NCBI RefSeq assembly: GCF_006170445.1
Contig: NZ_VCNA01000015.1
Span: forward strand, 1 to 64,000
DNA length: 64,000 nucleotides
From: Brevibacillus dissolubilis
GTDB taxonomy: Bacteria > Bacillota > Bacilli > Brevibacillales > Brevibacillaceae
Direction of reading: 5' to 3'
Part shown: positions 35,695-43,563 of the stretch, piece after piece
Layout of the letters: every line of letters begins with the position of its first letter
Numbering within the stretch: position 1 is the stretch's first letter
Position numbers and translations under genes: made by a program
The notes under the pieces: generated by a model
The model's database searches: none
Told to the model about the DNA's origin: nothing
What the model saw: the letters and a program-made list of their open reading frames with translations, nothing else

Positions 35695-36483
35695 CTATTC
35701 ATTTTTAATCGTCTTCTTTAGCTGCTCTACACAGTCCAGAATCGTATCAACAACAACTTGCGGCTCGGTTAACTGCGGAAAATGCCCGCTTTTTTCCGCA
35801 ACCACGTGTCTGCTATTTTGTGACAACAAAAGGAATTCCAACTGATTTTCCCGCCTTTTTCTGCGGGCCTCCTCTGGCATCATCCGATTTTCTTTACCAC
35901 CCGTAATGACGTACACGGGTACTTGCGGAAAATGATTATATTGATGTATGGTATCCGCCGTCCTTTTTACAAAATGAACTTCGTCAAATCGTTTATGGGG
36001 AGACAAGGAGTCAAACATGGAGAGAAGCTTGTTCAACCCTTTGATGATCGGGCCTTGATATTGATCAAGCGTGAGATCTTGGGGATGGCTGGCTTCCAAA
36101 AAGATGACTCCTGCTGTTTCGTCAGGGTAGAGCCGGGCATATAAATTGGCATACAGACCTCCTAGTGAATGTCCAACCAGCAAATAGGGGGGTTCAAATC
36201 CTGCTATGGATAACGCCTCCCGCAACGTTTCTACAATCGTCATCCCATCCTGAGATTCTTTCGGCTTATCACTGCCCGTCACACCAAAACGGTTATAGGC
36301 AAAGACAGAAGATGACTTCGATATATCTGGAAGTATTCTCATCCACCCTTCCATGGGACCTGAACCACCGTTAATCAACACGATATGGGGTTTGCCGTTT
36401 CTACTGATATGATATTGCAGTTTCCCTTTCGAGGTTTCCATCATGGATTTCTCTATTTGCAACGGTTGACACCTCACTTTCAT
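35695..36483 (-). CDS. Alpha/beta hydrolase, start uncertain
   Basis: Alpha/beta-hydrolase fold: HIVLINGGSGPMEGW, nucleophile LLVGHSLGGLYANLYARLYP, acid region near VITGGKENRMMP and terminal His in VVAEKSGHFPQL. The open frame extends to 36651, but its first part lies inside the terminator of the upstream gene stub, so that N-terminus is not real. The chosen ATG at 36483 (MKVRCQPLQ) has GGAGGAG about 30 nt upstream, too far, and TTG or ATG a little downstream are also possible. About 260 aa. Substrate unknown. Confidence 0.75.
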   Translation of the reverse strand: MKVRCQPLQIEKSMMETSKGKLQYHISRNGKPHIVLINGGSGPMEGWMRILPDISKSSSVFAYNRFGVTGSDKPKESQDGMTIVETLREALSIAGFEPPYLLVGHSLGGLYANLYARLYPDETAGVIFLEASHPQDLTLDQYQGPIIKGLNKLLSMFDSLSPHKRFDEVHFVKRTADTIHQYNHFPQVPVYVITGGKENRMMPEEARRKRRENQLEFLLLSQNSRHVVAEKSGHFPQLTEPQVVVDTILDCVEQLKKTIKNE

Positions 36484-36609
36484 GAGAAAAGCTTTCCAAT
36501 AATTGTAGCAACTCCTCCTGCAAGTGTATAAAAAGGCAGATGGCATGTTCAAGGGAAGTTGGACACATTTTAACAGAAAATGGTTGATCGCTTGCAAATT
36601 TTTCTGAAG

Positions 36610-36663
36610 ATCAAAAAAGACCAACGGACGAGCTACATAAGGTGTGGTCATCTGTTGGTCTTC
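36610..36663 (-). terminator. Terminator after truncated monooxygenase stub
   Basis: On the minus strand AAGACCAAC and GTTGGTCTTTTTTG (36654-36662, 36617-36625) pair around a long loop. It sits 17 nt after the stub stop codon and is a proper transcription end for the riboswitch unit. Confidence 0.7.
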
Positions 36664-36678
36664 GTGTTTGAGACTGGC

Positions 36679-36840
36679 TTATTTATTTACCGACCAGGCT
36701 GCTCTCGCTCTCGTATCATACCCCCACTTTTCCACGGCCTGTATCACCTGCTTGGCATAGTCAAAAGTCGGCGGCATGTTCTCATCCTCTACATTCCGCA
36801 GCCATCCACCGAAAATCGGCAGCCAAAATCCGTATCTCAT
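36679..36840 (-). pseudogene. Truncated LLM-class flavin monooxygenase (sulfonate/dimethylsulfone type)
   Basis: ATG at 36840 with GGGGAG upstream begins MRYGFWLPIFGGWLRNVEDE and continues NMPPTFDYAKQVIQAVEKWGYD, the N-terminus of LLM-class flavin-dependent monooxygenases of the SsuD/SfnG group (normally about 350 aa). After GYDT the likeness stops and the frame ends at codon 54; a terminator follows at once. About 85% of the gene is missing. An S-box riboswitch with its terminator stands directly upstream, so the original gene was controlled by SAM and used for sulfur scavenging. Confidence 0.78.
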
Positions 36841-36911
36841 CTTTGTCTATCTCCCCTCTGCCTCACTTTTTAGCGGAAACTACACCTATTTGGTAAATAA
36901 AAATGGACAAA

Positions 36912-36942
36912 TAAAAAAACTTCTTCGATAAGAAGAAGTTTC
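36912..36942 (-). terminator. Terminator arm of the SAM riboswitch
   Basis: On the minus strand AAACTTCTTC and GAAGAAGTTT pair around a 5-nt loop and run into TTTTTTTATTTG, 20 nt past the aptamer. This is the expression platform that stops transcription when SAM is bound. Confidence 0.88.
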
Positions 36943-36960
36943 GCTCGTACGATCAGCTTC

Positions 36961-37086
36961 ATCTTATCTGTCAGGAACATCATAAAAAGATGTCCTGCTG
37001 GAATTAGCACCTTCTAACGGATCTTACGTCTCGTCAATGGTTGCTGGGCATCATCGGGCCAGTCCCTCCGCCTCTCTGGATAAGAG
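36961..37086 (-). promoter_or_regulatory. S-box (SAM-I) riboswitch aptamer
   Basis: The minus strand carries all S-box marks in order: P1 arm CTCTTATC, AGAGAGGCGGAGGGACTGG, CCCGATGATGCCCAGCAACC, AAGGTGCTAATTCCAGCAGG, and the closing P1 arm GATAAGA. It is 126 nt long and is followed by an intrinsic terminator. In established cases such RNAs turn off methionine, cysteine and sulfonate genes when SAM is plentiful. The only gene behind it here is a truncated monooxygenase stub. Confidence 0.95.
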
Positions 37087-37132
37087 TGGTTATTCAATTC
37101 GTACTAATGCCATGCCCTATACTGCTATCGTC

Positions 37133-38110
37133 TCACACCGTCACAGGCACATACCCCTCCCCCGCCTGAAAGCTTGCCGAGTCGAAGAAGATCACCCTTT
37201 TATTACGCAACGTCGTCTTGATCCGAAACATCTCGGCCTGTATCTCATCCACGCTCCGTTGGTGGGTATAGATGCCGAACGCAACCGACTCGATCTGCTT
37301 CGCATCATTAATTGCGGCCGCGATATGGTCGTCATTGTGCAGAGACAGCCCGAAGATCGTAATCCCGCCCGCCATCTCCTTGAGCCGCTGATACGTAAAG
37401 CTCAGGTAATCATTGGACAGGATCGTACTCAGCTTCTGATTGCTTTTGCCTTCTGAGACGAACAACGGGATGATGCTTTTTCTGCGGTAGAGATCCCCCA
37501 GCGTGCTGCGCAGCGGCCGACCTTCTGCCCGTACCTTTTTGATCTGATGCCCTTCCATGTAGAGATGAAGCGCCCCATGCAAAAAGTAGAGCGGAATCCG
37601 TCTCGTTCCCGGACCCTCGAACGGCTGAAAATGACCGTCCAAAAAGTGATCCGTAAACAGCCTGCATGACCCCATGATCGCCCAATACGGAATCAGATCA
37701 TACGAGGTGGTGAAGACGGCCCCGAATTGCTGGAACCGATCACATAATCGGCTCAATTGTCCATGTGTATTGATCTGGGTCTTCTCAGGGTGAACCTTGT
37801 GTACGACTTGGAGCAGGGCCTGTTGTACCTGATGGTATTTCTGCTCCAGGATGCCTGTCTCGATCCCGTATTGCCGGTTGATATGGATAGACGTATTGAT
37901 TTCTTCCAATACGCTCTCAAAGTTATATGTTTCAAACATATCGAACAGTCGTATGATATCGTCTGTCAAAAATTCTTTGGCCTCATCAAACAAAGAGAGA
38001 TAGCGGAACTTCCGGTGAAAGGAGATGGAAAGACCATTCCCGGTCAGAAGCGCATGGTGATGCCCATAGGGAACCTCTTGGTAGTGGAAGATATCATTAG
38101 TTGGAATCAT
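37133..38110 (-). CDS. DUF4917 (SIR2-like) protein
   Basis: 325 aa from ATG at 38110, AGAGG 8 nt upstream. HHALLTGNGLSISFHRKFRYLSLFDEA (from about 17) is the DUF4917 opening, followed by ETYNFESVLEEI. FTTSYDLIPYWAIM, PLYFLHGALHLY and TIFGLSLHNDDHIAAAI match, in order, the Asn/Asp, His and ligand-loop segments of SIR2-like domains found in NAD-degrading immune effectors. No partner gene is adjacent. A role in phage defence or in NAD handling is an inference from fold only. Confidence 0.75.
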   Translation of the reverse strand: MIPTNDIFHYQEVPYGHHHALLTGNGLSISFHRKFRYLSLFDEAKEFLTDDIIRLFDMFETYNFESVLEEINTSIHINRQYGIETGILEQKYHQVQQALLQVVHKVHPEKTQINTHGQLSRLCDRFQQFGAVFTTSYDLIPYWAIMGSCRLFTDHFLDGHFQPFEGPGTRRIPLYFLHGALHLYMEGHQIKKVRAEGRPLRSTLGDLYRRKSIIPLFVSEGKSNQKLSTILSNDYLSFTYQRLKEMAGGITIFGLSLHNDDHIAAAINDAKQIESVAFGIYTHQRSVDEIQAEMFRIKTTLRNKRVIFFDSASFQAGEGYVPVTV

Positions 38111-38314
38111 GTTCCTCACCTCTTTTTCCTTGGTTGTTAATCTCTTCCTAATGATTCTTTATTCAAGTTGTTCCCCTAATATGCGAACACCATACGTTCG
38201 GGCATGAAAAAAGAGCAGGAGATACGTGGGGTATCTCTGCTCCGACTGGCTACTGCTATGTAAACAGAAAACTGCATGTGTGCATAGTAGGCATTTCCTC
38301 GTGCTTTCGGAATG

Positions 38315-38803
38315 TCAAGATTTCACGATATCCTGCAGATTCGCCCCGGTCACACTACAGAGGTCGTCGACACTAAGCTCAATCTGCATCCCGATCTTCC
38401 CGCCGCTGACGATAATCTGCCCTGCCTCCGCAAGCTTGGCTGCGCTCTGGTCGATCAAAGTTGGATACGCCTTCTTCATCCCTACCGGCGAGCATCCCCC
38501 TCGGATATAGCCCGTCCATTTCTGGATGTCCTTGACCGGAAGCATCTCCACCTTTTTCTCGCCCACTGCCTTCGCTGCCTTTTTCAAGTCCAGCTCGGCT
38601 TCCACCGGGATGACGAAGACGTAGATATTCTTGCTTCCACCTTCTGCGACCAGTGTTTTGTAGACGGTGACCGGGTCTTTGCCGATTTTCTCCGCGACAG
38701 AGACACCGTCGATCTTGCCGTCTTGATTTTCATAAGTATATACGTTGTACGCGATCTTTTTGGCATCGAGGATACGCATCGCGTTGGTTTTGGCTTGTGA
38801 CAT
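38315..38803 (-). CDS. ybaK: Cys-tRNA(Pro)/Cys-tRNA(Cys) deacylase YbaK
   Basis: 162 aa from ATG at 38803, AAGGGGA 8 nt upstream. It is a YbaK/EbsC trans-editing enzyme that hydrolyses mischarged Cys-tRNA(Pro). Lys49 in VYKTLV matches the essential lysine of the family, and YIRGGCSPVGMKK supplies the substrate loop. VSGGKIGMQIELSVDDL is the conserved C-terminal block. Single gene. Confidence 0.93.
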   Translation of the reverse strand: MSQAKTNAMRILDAKKIAYNVYTYENQDGKIDGVSVAEKIGKDPVTVYKTLVAEGGSKNIYVFVIPVEAELDLKKAAKAVGEKKVEMLPVKDIQKWTGYIRGGCSPVGMKKAYPTLIDQSAAKLAEAGQIIVSGGKIGMQIELSVDDLCSVTGANLQDIVKS

Positions 38804-38930
38804 GTTCCATTTCCCCTTGTCCGGATGAGATGAGAGCATTCTATCCCTATTTTAACATGGCTTCCGGGGCTTTCTTATATATCTTTTTATATCTTTCCCT
38901 CTTTTAAAAGGGCAGCTGGACAAAAGGAAA

Positions 38931-39017
38931 GAGCGTGAGAATTATCTGTTTGTAAGAAGACCGGCCCCCTCGTATGAGGGGGGAAAGGCGACTGGAAAAC
39001 AGATGATTCTCACGCTC
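38931..39017 (-). repeat. 87-bp double palindrome of unknown role
   Basis: Outer 21-bp arms (38931-38951 and 38997-39017) match at 20 of 21 positions. Between them an inner hairpin CCCCCTC-GTAT-GAGGGGG stands at 38965-38982. On the minus strand the outer stem is followed by TTTCCTTTTG, so it could end transcription of the PH-domain gene. It is far longer than the other terminators here. No second copy was seen in the window. Confidence 0.75.
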
Positions 39018-39047
39018 AAAGCCGGAGTCTACGCAACCCCTTATTCT

Positions 39048-39422
39048 CTATTTCAACACGTATTCGGCCAATACAGCCTGCACTTCGTAAATATTCAGGT
39101 TCTTATTAAACTGCTTCTCCAGCATTCCGCCGCCGGAGATATGAATTTTTAACTCTGCATCCAGATCGAAACTGCCTGCTGTCTCTATGCTGAAGTGCGT
39201 GATGCTTTTGTACGGGATGGAATGATACTCTTGCTTTTTCCCGGTCAGACCCTGCTTATCGACCAAGATGAGACGTTTATTGGTGAAGATGAACATATCG
39301 CGGATCAATTTGTAAGCTTTCTCAATACGCTCCGTGGAAGCAAGCAAATTACCGAATTCTTTTTCTACCTCGGCAATATTAACCTCAGATGCATTTCCCA
39401 TCAATCCGTCAAAGAATCCCAT
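39048..39422 (-). CDS. Bacterial PH-domain protein
   Basis: 124 aa. MGFFDGLMGNASEVN then a bPH (DUF1696/YvbH-type) fold with FIFTNKRLILVDKQGLTGKKQEYHSIPYKSITHFSIETAGSFDLDAELKIHISGG. Such proteins are cytosolic and of unknown function. Complete domain. Lies upstream of ybaK; the 87-bp palindrome is between. Confidence 0.85.
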   Translation of the reverse strand: MGFFDGLMGNASEVNIAEVEKEFGNLLASTERIEKAYKLIRDMFIFTNKRLILVDKQGLTGKKQEYHSIPYKSITHFSIETAGSFDLDAELKIHISGGGMLEKQFNKNLNIYEVQAVLAEYVLK

Positions 39423-39513
39423 GTGTATAGCCCCCCGATATCTCGTGTGATGTTACTCTTAAGATGTATACGGCGGCGGTATCCAAAGGTTTCAGGATTC
39501 TTTTCGGCATCCC

Positions 39514-40815
39514 TTACAAAGAAAAGACACGCTTGTCCACAAGCCCGAGCCGCTCTGCTTCTGCCCGCAGTTCTTCCCGGAATTTCGGGTGGGCGATGCC
39601 GATCAAGGCTTCAATCCGACGCGAGATCGATTTTCCGCTTAATTCGGCGACACCATATTCGGTTACGACATGATCGACGTCGTTCTTGGAGGTGGTCACG
39701 GCCGATCCATGCGTCAGCTGTGGCCGGATGCGGGAGATTGCACCGTCTTTGGCTGTGGAGGTGAGGCAGATGAAGCCTTTGCCGTTCTTCGCAAATCTCG
39801 CACCACGGGCAAAGTCAGACTGTCCGCCTGTCGAGCTGTAGTATCTGCCCGCCACCGTCTCCGAGGCACATTGGCCGAAGAAGTCCACCTCTGTCGTCGA
39901 GTTGATCGAGACGATGTTGTCTTCCTGCCCGATCACGCGCGGGTCGTTGATATGGTCAACACGATAGAACTCGACACTCCGGTTCTCATGAATAAAGTCG
40001 TACAACCGCTTCGTCCCATAGGCAAACGTAGCGACGATCTTGCCCGTATGCAGGTTCTTTTTCAAACCCGTGATCGCACCCTTTTCTGCCAGGTCGACGA
40101 TCCCCTCGGTCAGCATCTCAGTATGCACGCCCAGATCCTTGTGATTGGACAAAAGACTCAGAATCGCATTAGGTACACCGCCGATCCCGACTTGAAGTGT
40201 ACTGCCGTCACCGATCCGCTCGGCGACCAGTGTGGCGATCTGACGGTCAGTATCTGAAATTGGTGGGGATTTTAGCTCATGCAGCGGATAATCGGTCTCG
40301 ATATAGGCAGCGACTTGGCTGATATGGATCTGGTTGTCCCCGCTGGTACGCGGCATCTGTTGATTGACTTCGAGGATGAACGGCACTTTGCCGATGAACG
40401 GAGAGGCATAGTCTGCCTGTGTCCCGAGGGAAAAGTAGCCGTGACTGTCCATCGGTGACGCGACGGCCACCACTATGGGCTGACGGGTATTGTCCGCCAA
40501 AATACGCGGCATCTCATGAAAATGGTTGGGGACAAGATCGCATTTGCCTTCCAAAAAAGCTTTCCGTGACGCACCGCTCAAAAAGTAAGAAACATAGCGG
40601 ATATGTCCCAGGTAAGCGCCTTCAATATAACGGCGTTCACGCAACGGGAGCATTTGATGAATATGTACATCGGTATAGCGGTTTGCCTGCTGATCCAGTG
40701 CGCTGAGGATCGCATCCGGCTCACCGTTGGCTATCGGAATGATGAGATCAGCTTGGTTGGGGATGACATCTAAGATCTCATCTACTGAATTTTTTCTTGC
40801 TTCTGTCGGGAACAT
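39514..40815 (-). CDS. Acetyl-CoA hydrolase/4-hydroxybutyrate CoA-transferase family protein
   Basis: 433 aa from ATG at 40815 (MFPTEARKNS), GGAGAGG 5 nt upstream. LQVGIGGVPNAILSLL, LHTEMLTEGIVDL, catalytic Glu in NSTTEVDFFGQCASE and GGQSDFARGARF match the Cat2/4-hydroxybutyrate CoA-transferase subgroup, which moves CoA among short acyl groups and acetate. It differs strongly from the CoA-transferase at 24.1 kb, so the genome has both types. Partner metabolites cannot be named from sequence. Confidence 0.87.
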   Translation of the reverse strand: MFPTEARKNSVDEILDVIPNQADLIIPIANGEPDAILSALDQQANRYTDVHIHQMLPLRERRYIEGAYLGHIRYVSYFLSGASRKAFLEGKCDLVPNHFHEMPRILADNTRQPIVVAVASPMDSHGYFSLGTQADYASPFIGKVPFILEVNQQMPRTSGDNQIHISQVAAYIETDYPLHELKSPPISDTDRQIATLVAERIGDGSTLQVGIGGVPNAILSLLSNHKDLGVHTEMLTEGIVDLAEKGAITGLKKNLHTGKIVATFAYGTKRLYDFIHENRSVEFYRVDHINDPRVIGQEDNIVSINSTTEVDFFGQCASETVAGRYYSSTGGQSDFARGARFAKNGKGFICLTSTAKDGAISRIRPQLTHGSAVTTSKNDVDHVVTEYGVAELSGKSISRRIEALIGIAHPKFREELRAEAERLGLVDKRVFSL

Positions 40816-40929
40816 GGAATCCTCTCCATTTCGTATCGGCGCTTTTTCTCTGCTCATTTTCTGCGCTTTCTCCTGACGCTATACGGCCAGCAGCTGGACG
40901 CATAACGCTACTATCTTCACCATTATCAT

Positions 40930-40972
40930 AAAAAAAGGACGTTGGCAACTTAAAAGAAAGTTGGCAAACGTC
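40930..40972 (-). terminator. Terminator of the tusA-dsrE transcript
   Basis: On the minus strand GGACGTTTGCCAACTT pairs with AAGTTGCCAACGTCC (one bulge, 6-nt loop) and ends in seven T. Confidence 0.88.
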
Positions 40973-41010
40973 CCACTCTATCGAATTTTCATACCAGTGA
41001 AATGAGTTCA

Positions 41011-41502
41011 TCAGATAAACAGGTTTACCTTGCCTTCTGAAGCATCCCCCAGATAAGCACCAACCCCGGCGTATTCCAAGTCGTCCAGCAGCTCCTCTTT
41101 TTGAATCCCCAGCAAATCCATAGACATCGTACAAGCGACCAGCTTCACGCCTTGCTCCTTGGCCATCCCGATCAGGTCAGGAAGCGGCACTACATTATGT
41201 TTTTTCATGATATGCTTGATCATTTTCGGTCCCATACCCATGAAATTCATCTTGGATAACGGCAGGTTGTCCGCTCCGCGCGGCATCATCCAGCCGAACA
41301 TCTTCTCCAGGAAGCCCTTTTTGATAGGGACAGGGGTATCCTTGCGCAGCGCATTCAGCCCCCAGAAGGTAGCAAAAATCGTCACCTCGTGATCATAGGA
41401 AGCAGCACCATTCGCGATGATAAAAGCCGCAATCGCCTTGTCCAGATCCCCGCTGAATAGGACGATCGTGGTCTTCTCTTTGGTTGTCTCTTTCATCGTC
41501 AT
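41011..41502 (-). CDS. DsrE-family sulfur-transfer protein
   Basis: 163 aa. KTTIVLFSGDLDKAIAAFIIANGAASYDHEVTIFATFWGLNALRK is the DsrE/DsrF/YrkE-like start, and VKLVACTMSMDLLGI holds the single conserved Cys near 123. Proteins of this group accept sulfur from TusA-like carriers. It follows tusA by 40 bp and ends at a strong terminator, giving a two-gene unit. Confidence 0.88.
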   Translation of the reverse strand: MTMKETTKEKTTIVLFSGDLDKAIAAFIIANGAASYDHEVTIFATFWGLNALRKDTPVPIKKGFLEKMFGWMMPRGADNLPLSKMNFMGMGPKMIKHIMKKHNVVPLPDLIGMAKEQGVKLVACTMSMDLLGIQKEELLDDLEYAGVGAYLGDASEGKVNLFI

Positions 41503-41542
41503 GCGAGATCACCATACCATTTGCTCATCTGTTCTTCATCCC

Positions 41543-41770
41543 CTATCCTTTTTTAATCCAGAATGTGAAGACACCGTTCTCCTCCGTCGTCTCCAACAGC
41601 TCATTGCCAGTCGACTTCGCCCATGCAGCCAAATCGGTCTTGGCCCCCTTGTCTGTCGCGTGAATCTCCAGCACTTGACCGCTTTCAAGTTCACCCATAG
41701 CTTTTTTGGTGTTCACAATCGGCATCGGGCAGGCAAGACCTTTGGCGTCTAACAATTTATCGCTTTTCAT
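41543..41770 (-). CDS. tusA: TusA-family sulfur carrier
   Basis: 75 aa from ATG at 41770, GGAGG 10 nt upstream; earlier in-frame codons lie in the operator region. LLDAKGLACPMPIVNTKKAM holds the CPxP motif with persulfide Cys14. VLEIHATDKGAKTDLAAWAKSTGNELL is the rest of the fold. It should carry persulfide sulfur to DsrE or to oxidation enzymes. Two palindromic sites of CsoR/CstR style precede it. Confidence 0.93.
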   Translation of the reverse strand: MKSDKLLDAKGLACPMPIVNTKKAMGELESGQVLEIHATDKGAKTDLAAWAKSTGNELLETTEENGVFTFWIKKG

Positions 41771-41797
41771 AAGTTGATTCCTCCAATTCATATACTT

Positions 41798-41813
41798 ATA
41801 CATGTATGGGTAT
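41798..41813. promoter_or_regulatory. Second CsoR/CstR-like operator half before tusA
   Basis: ATACATGTATGGGTAT has the outer ATAC / GGGTAT pattern of the clearer site at 41846, 28-43 bp upstream of the tusA ATG. It is weaker than its neighbour. Confidence 0.35.
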
Positions 41814-41845
41814 ATGATCAAACAAATAAAAACAGGTGTTTCGTA

Positions 41846-41861
41846 TACCCCTATAGGTATG
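41846..41861. promoter_or_regulatory. CsoR/CstR-like operator before tusA-dsrE
   Basis: ATACCCCTATAGGTAT. The outer ATACC/GGTAT arms match operators of the CsoR family, including CstR, the persulfide sensor that controls tusA- and dsrE-like sulfur genes in Bacillota. No CsoR-family gene is in the window, so the regulator would be encoded elsewhere. Confidence 0.55.
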
Positions 41862-41937
41862 ATTATAACGATTGTGTGCGATGTGTCAACCCAGCCATCT
41901 TTTCCAGTATCAATCCCGCGTCAGTTCTCTCCATAAC

Positions 41938-41977
41938 AAAAAACCCGTAACAGAACATCCCTTCCGTCACGAGTCTT
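41938..41977 (-). terminator. Probable terminator after cysteine dioxygenase gene
   Basis: On the minus strand ACTCGT and ACGGGT (G-T pairs allowed) form a short stem around a 17-nt loop and run into TTTTTTG. Confidence 0.5.
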
Positions 41978-42006
41978 CACCATCTATCGCTTCTTGCTTC
42001 TAGCCT

Positions 42007-42495
42007 TCATAGCAATGAATTTGCCTCTTTCGCTTGTTGATATACTTTCATATTATCTAGCGGTGGAGAATAGACATGGAGCGTAACCAAGCGTTCCTCT
42101 GTTCGATTTTCCATTCCATGAATCAAACCCGGCGGCGCGAAAAAACACTGCCCACGGCTTACCCTCTGCTCTCCTTTTGGTTGAACTTGCCCCTCTTGGA
42201 TCACACTATATAATGTATTGATCAGCTTGCCCTCCACCACGATCCCACATCCAATCGATAGGCCGTGGTCATGGATCGCGGTTCGCTGACGGGCGGGAAA
42301 ATTCATGACGATCACCTCCAGCTCCTCTGTCCGATAGATCACATTGCGCCCATAGGCATACTGATCCGGCTCTCTTAGATGAGGCAAGACCGACTCAGAC
42401 AGATTCGGGAGGGAAATCAGACGCTTCCACAAATCTTTGACAGTTGGTTTTTTCAGGCTGCCAAATTCCCGTTGGATCGACTCCATCAATTCCAT
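42007..42495 (-). CDS. cdoA: Cysteine dioxygenase family protein
   Basis: 162 aa cupin from ATG at 42495, GGGGGATTG upstream. Iron ligands are H75 and H77 (IHDHG) and H126 (LIHGMENRT); VTLHVYSPPL follows with Tyr142 at the active site. It should oxidise cysteine to cysteine sulfinate, like B. subtilis YubC. It faces away from the cystine-type transporter gene across 250 bp, so uptake and breakdown of cysteine may be coordinated. Confidence 0.9.
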   Translation of the reverse strand: MELMESIQREFGSLKKPTVKDLWKRLISLPNLSESVLPHLREPDQYAYGRNVIYRTEELEVIVMNFPARQRTAIHDHGLSIGCGIVVEGKLINTLYSVIQEGQVQPKGEQRVSRGQCFFAPPGLIHGMENRTEERLVTLHVYSPPLDNMKVYQQAKEANSLL

Positions 42496-42670
42496 ACACA
42501 ATCCCCCACTTCCATTATGAAAAGTCGAGTAAAACAGTCAAGATTCGCCTGTTATATCGCCCGATACGATAACCTATGTCATAGATGATTGATATGCCCG
42601 CCCAAATCTTTAGTCTAAATGTATTACAAAAATCGAACTTATCCGATGATTACTATTTATCTTTCCATGA

Positions 42671-42699
42671 TTGAACAACAGGAGGCAACGTGGTACATT
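42671..42699 (+). promoter_or_regulatory. Probable promoter of the cystine-type transporter operon
   Basis: TTGAAC (42671-42676), 17-nt spacer, TACATT (42694-42699), 43 nt before the ATG. The 12-mer CCATTAATTCCG lies at 42719-42730, between promoter and gene. Confidence 0.5.
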
Positions 42700-42741
42700 A
42701 AATGATAAAATCTTAAGACCATTAATTCCGGGAGGTTTACT

Positions 42742-43563
42742 ATGAAAAAAAGAGCTTCTCTTCTCCTTACTTCACTCTCTCTTGTCTTGGCACTTGCAGG
42801 CTGCGGCAGCGGGCAACAAGCTGGTGATACTGCACAAGCACCTGAGCCTCAACAACAGCAAAATCTTTTGGAAAAAGTAAAAGCCGAGGGCAAGCTCGTG
42901 ATCGGTACAGAAGGGACATACGCGCCGTTCACCTTCCATGATGCCTCTGACCAGCTGACCGGCTTTGACGTAGAGATCGCGCGTGAAATCGCAAAACGCC
43001 TCGGCGTAGAGCCTGTCTTCATGGAAACCCAATGGGATGCGATGTTTGCGGGCCTGGATTCCAAGCGCTTCGATATGATCGCCAATGAAGTCGGTATCCG
43101 TCCTGACCGTCAAGAGAAGTACGATTTCTCCAAGCCTTATATCACTTCTTCTGCCGTTCTGGTCGTCCACAAGGATAATACGACCGTAAAAGACTTCGCT
43201 GATATCAAAGGCCTCAAAGCAGCACAATCTCTCACCAGTAACCTCACTGATATCGCCAAAACTAATGGCGCAGAGATCGTCGGTGTCGAAGGCTTCAACC
43301 AAGCAATCGACCTGCTCGCATCCAAGCGTGTCGATGTGACAATCAACGATGGCTTATCCGTCCTTGACCTGCTCCACCAAAAGCCAGACACACCGATTAA
43401 AATCGCAGCCAAGCACCCAGATGGCTCTTACAACGGTATGATGTTCCGCAAAGGCAATCCTGAGCTGGTCGAAGCAGTAAACAAGGCTTTGGATGAGATG
43501 ATGCAGGATGGCACTTATCTGAAAATCTCCGAGAAATGGTTTGGTGCCGATGTTTCTAAGTGA
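42742..43563 (+). CDS. tcyA: Amino acid (cystine-type) ABC transporter binding lipoprotein
   Basis: 273 aa. The signal ends in lipobox LAGC (Cys21). The binding domain has [66 protein letters not shown], the TcyA/TcyJ/FliY cystine-binding pattern. GGGAGG lies 7 nt before the ATG. It heads a three-gene operon with permease and ATPase. The substrate is inferred from this likeness and from the adjacent cysteine dioxygenase. Confidence 0.87.
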   Translation: MKKRASLLLTSLSLVLALAGCGSGQQAGDTAQAPEPQQQQNLLEKVKAEGKLVIGTEGTYAPFTFHDASDQLTGFDVEIAREIAKRLGVEPVFMETQWDAMFAGLDSKRFDMIANEVGIRPDRQEKYDFSKPYITSSAVLVVHKDNTTVKDFADIKGLKAAQSLTSNLTDIAKTNGAEIVGVEGFNQAIDLLASKRVDVTINDGLSVLDLLHQKPDTPIKIAAKHPDGSYNGMMFRKGNPELVEAVNKALDEMMQDGTYLKISEKWFGADVSK

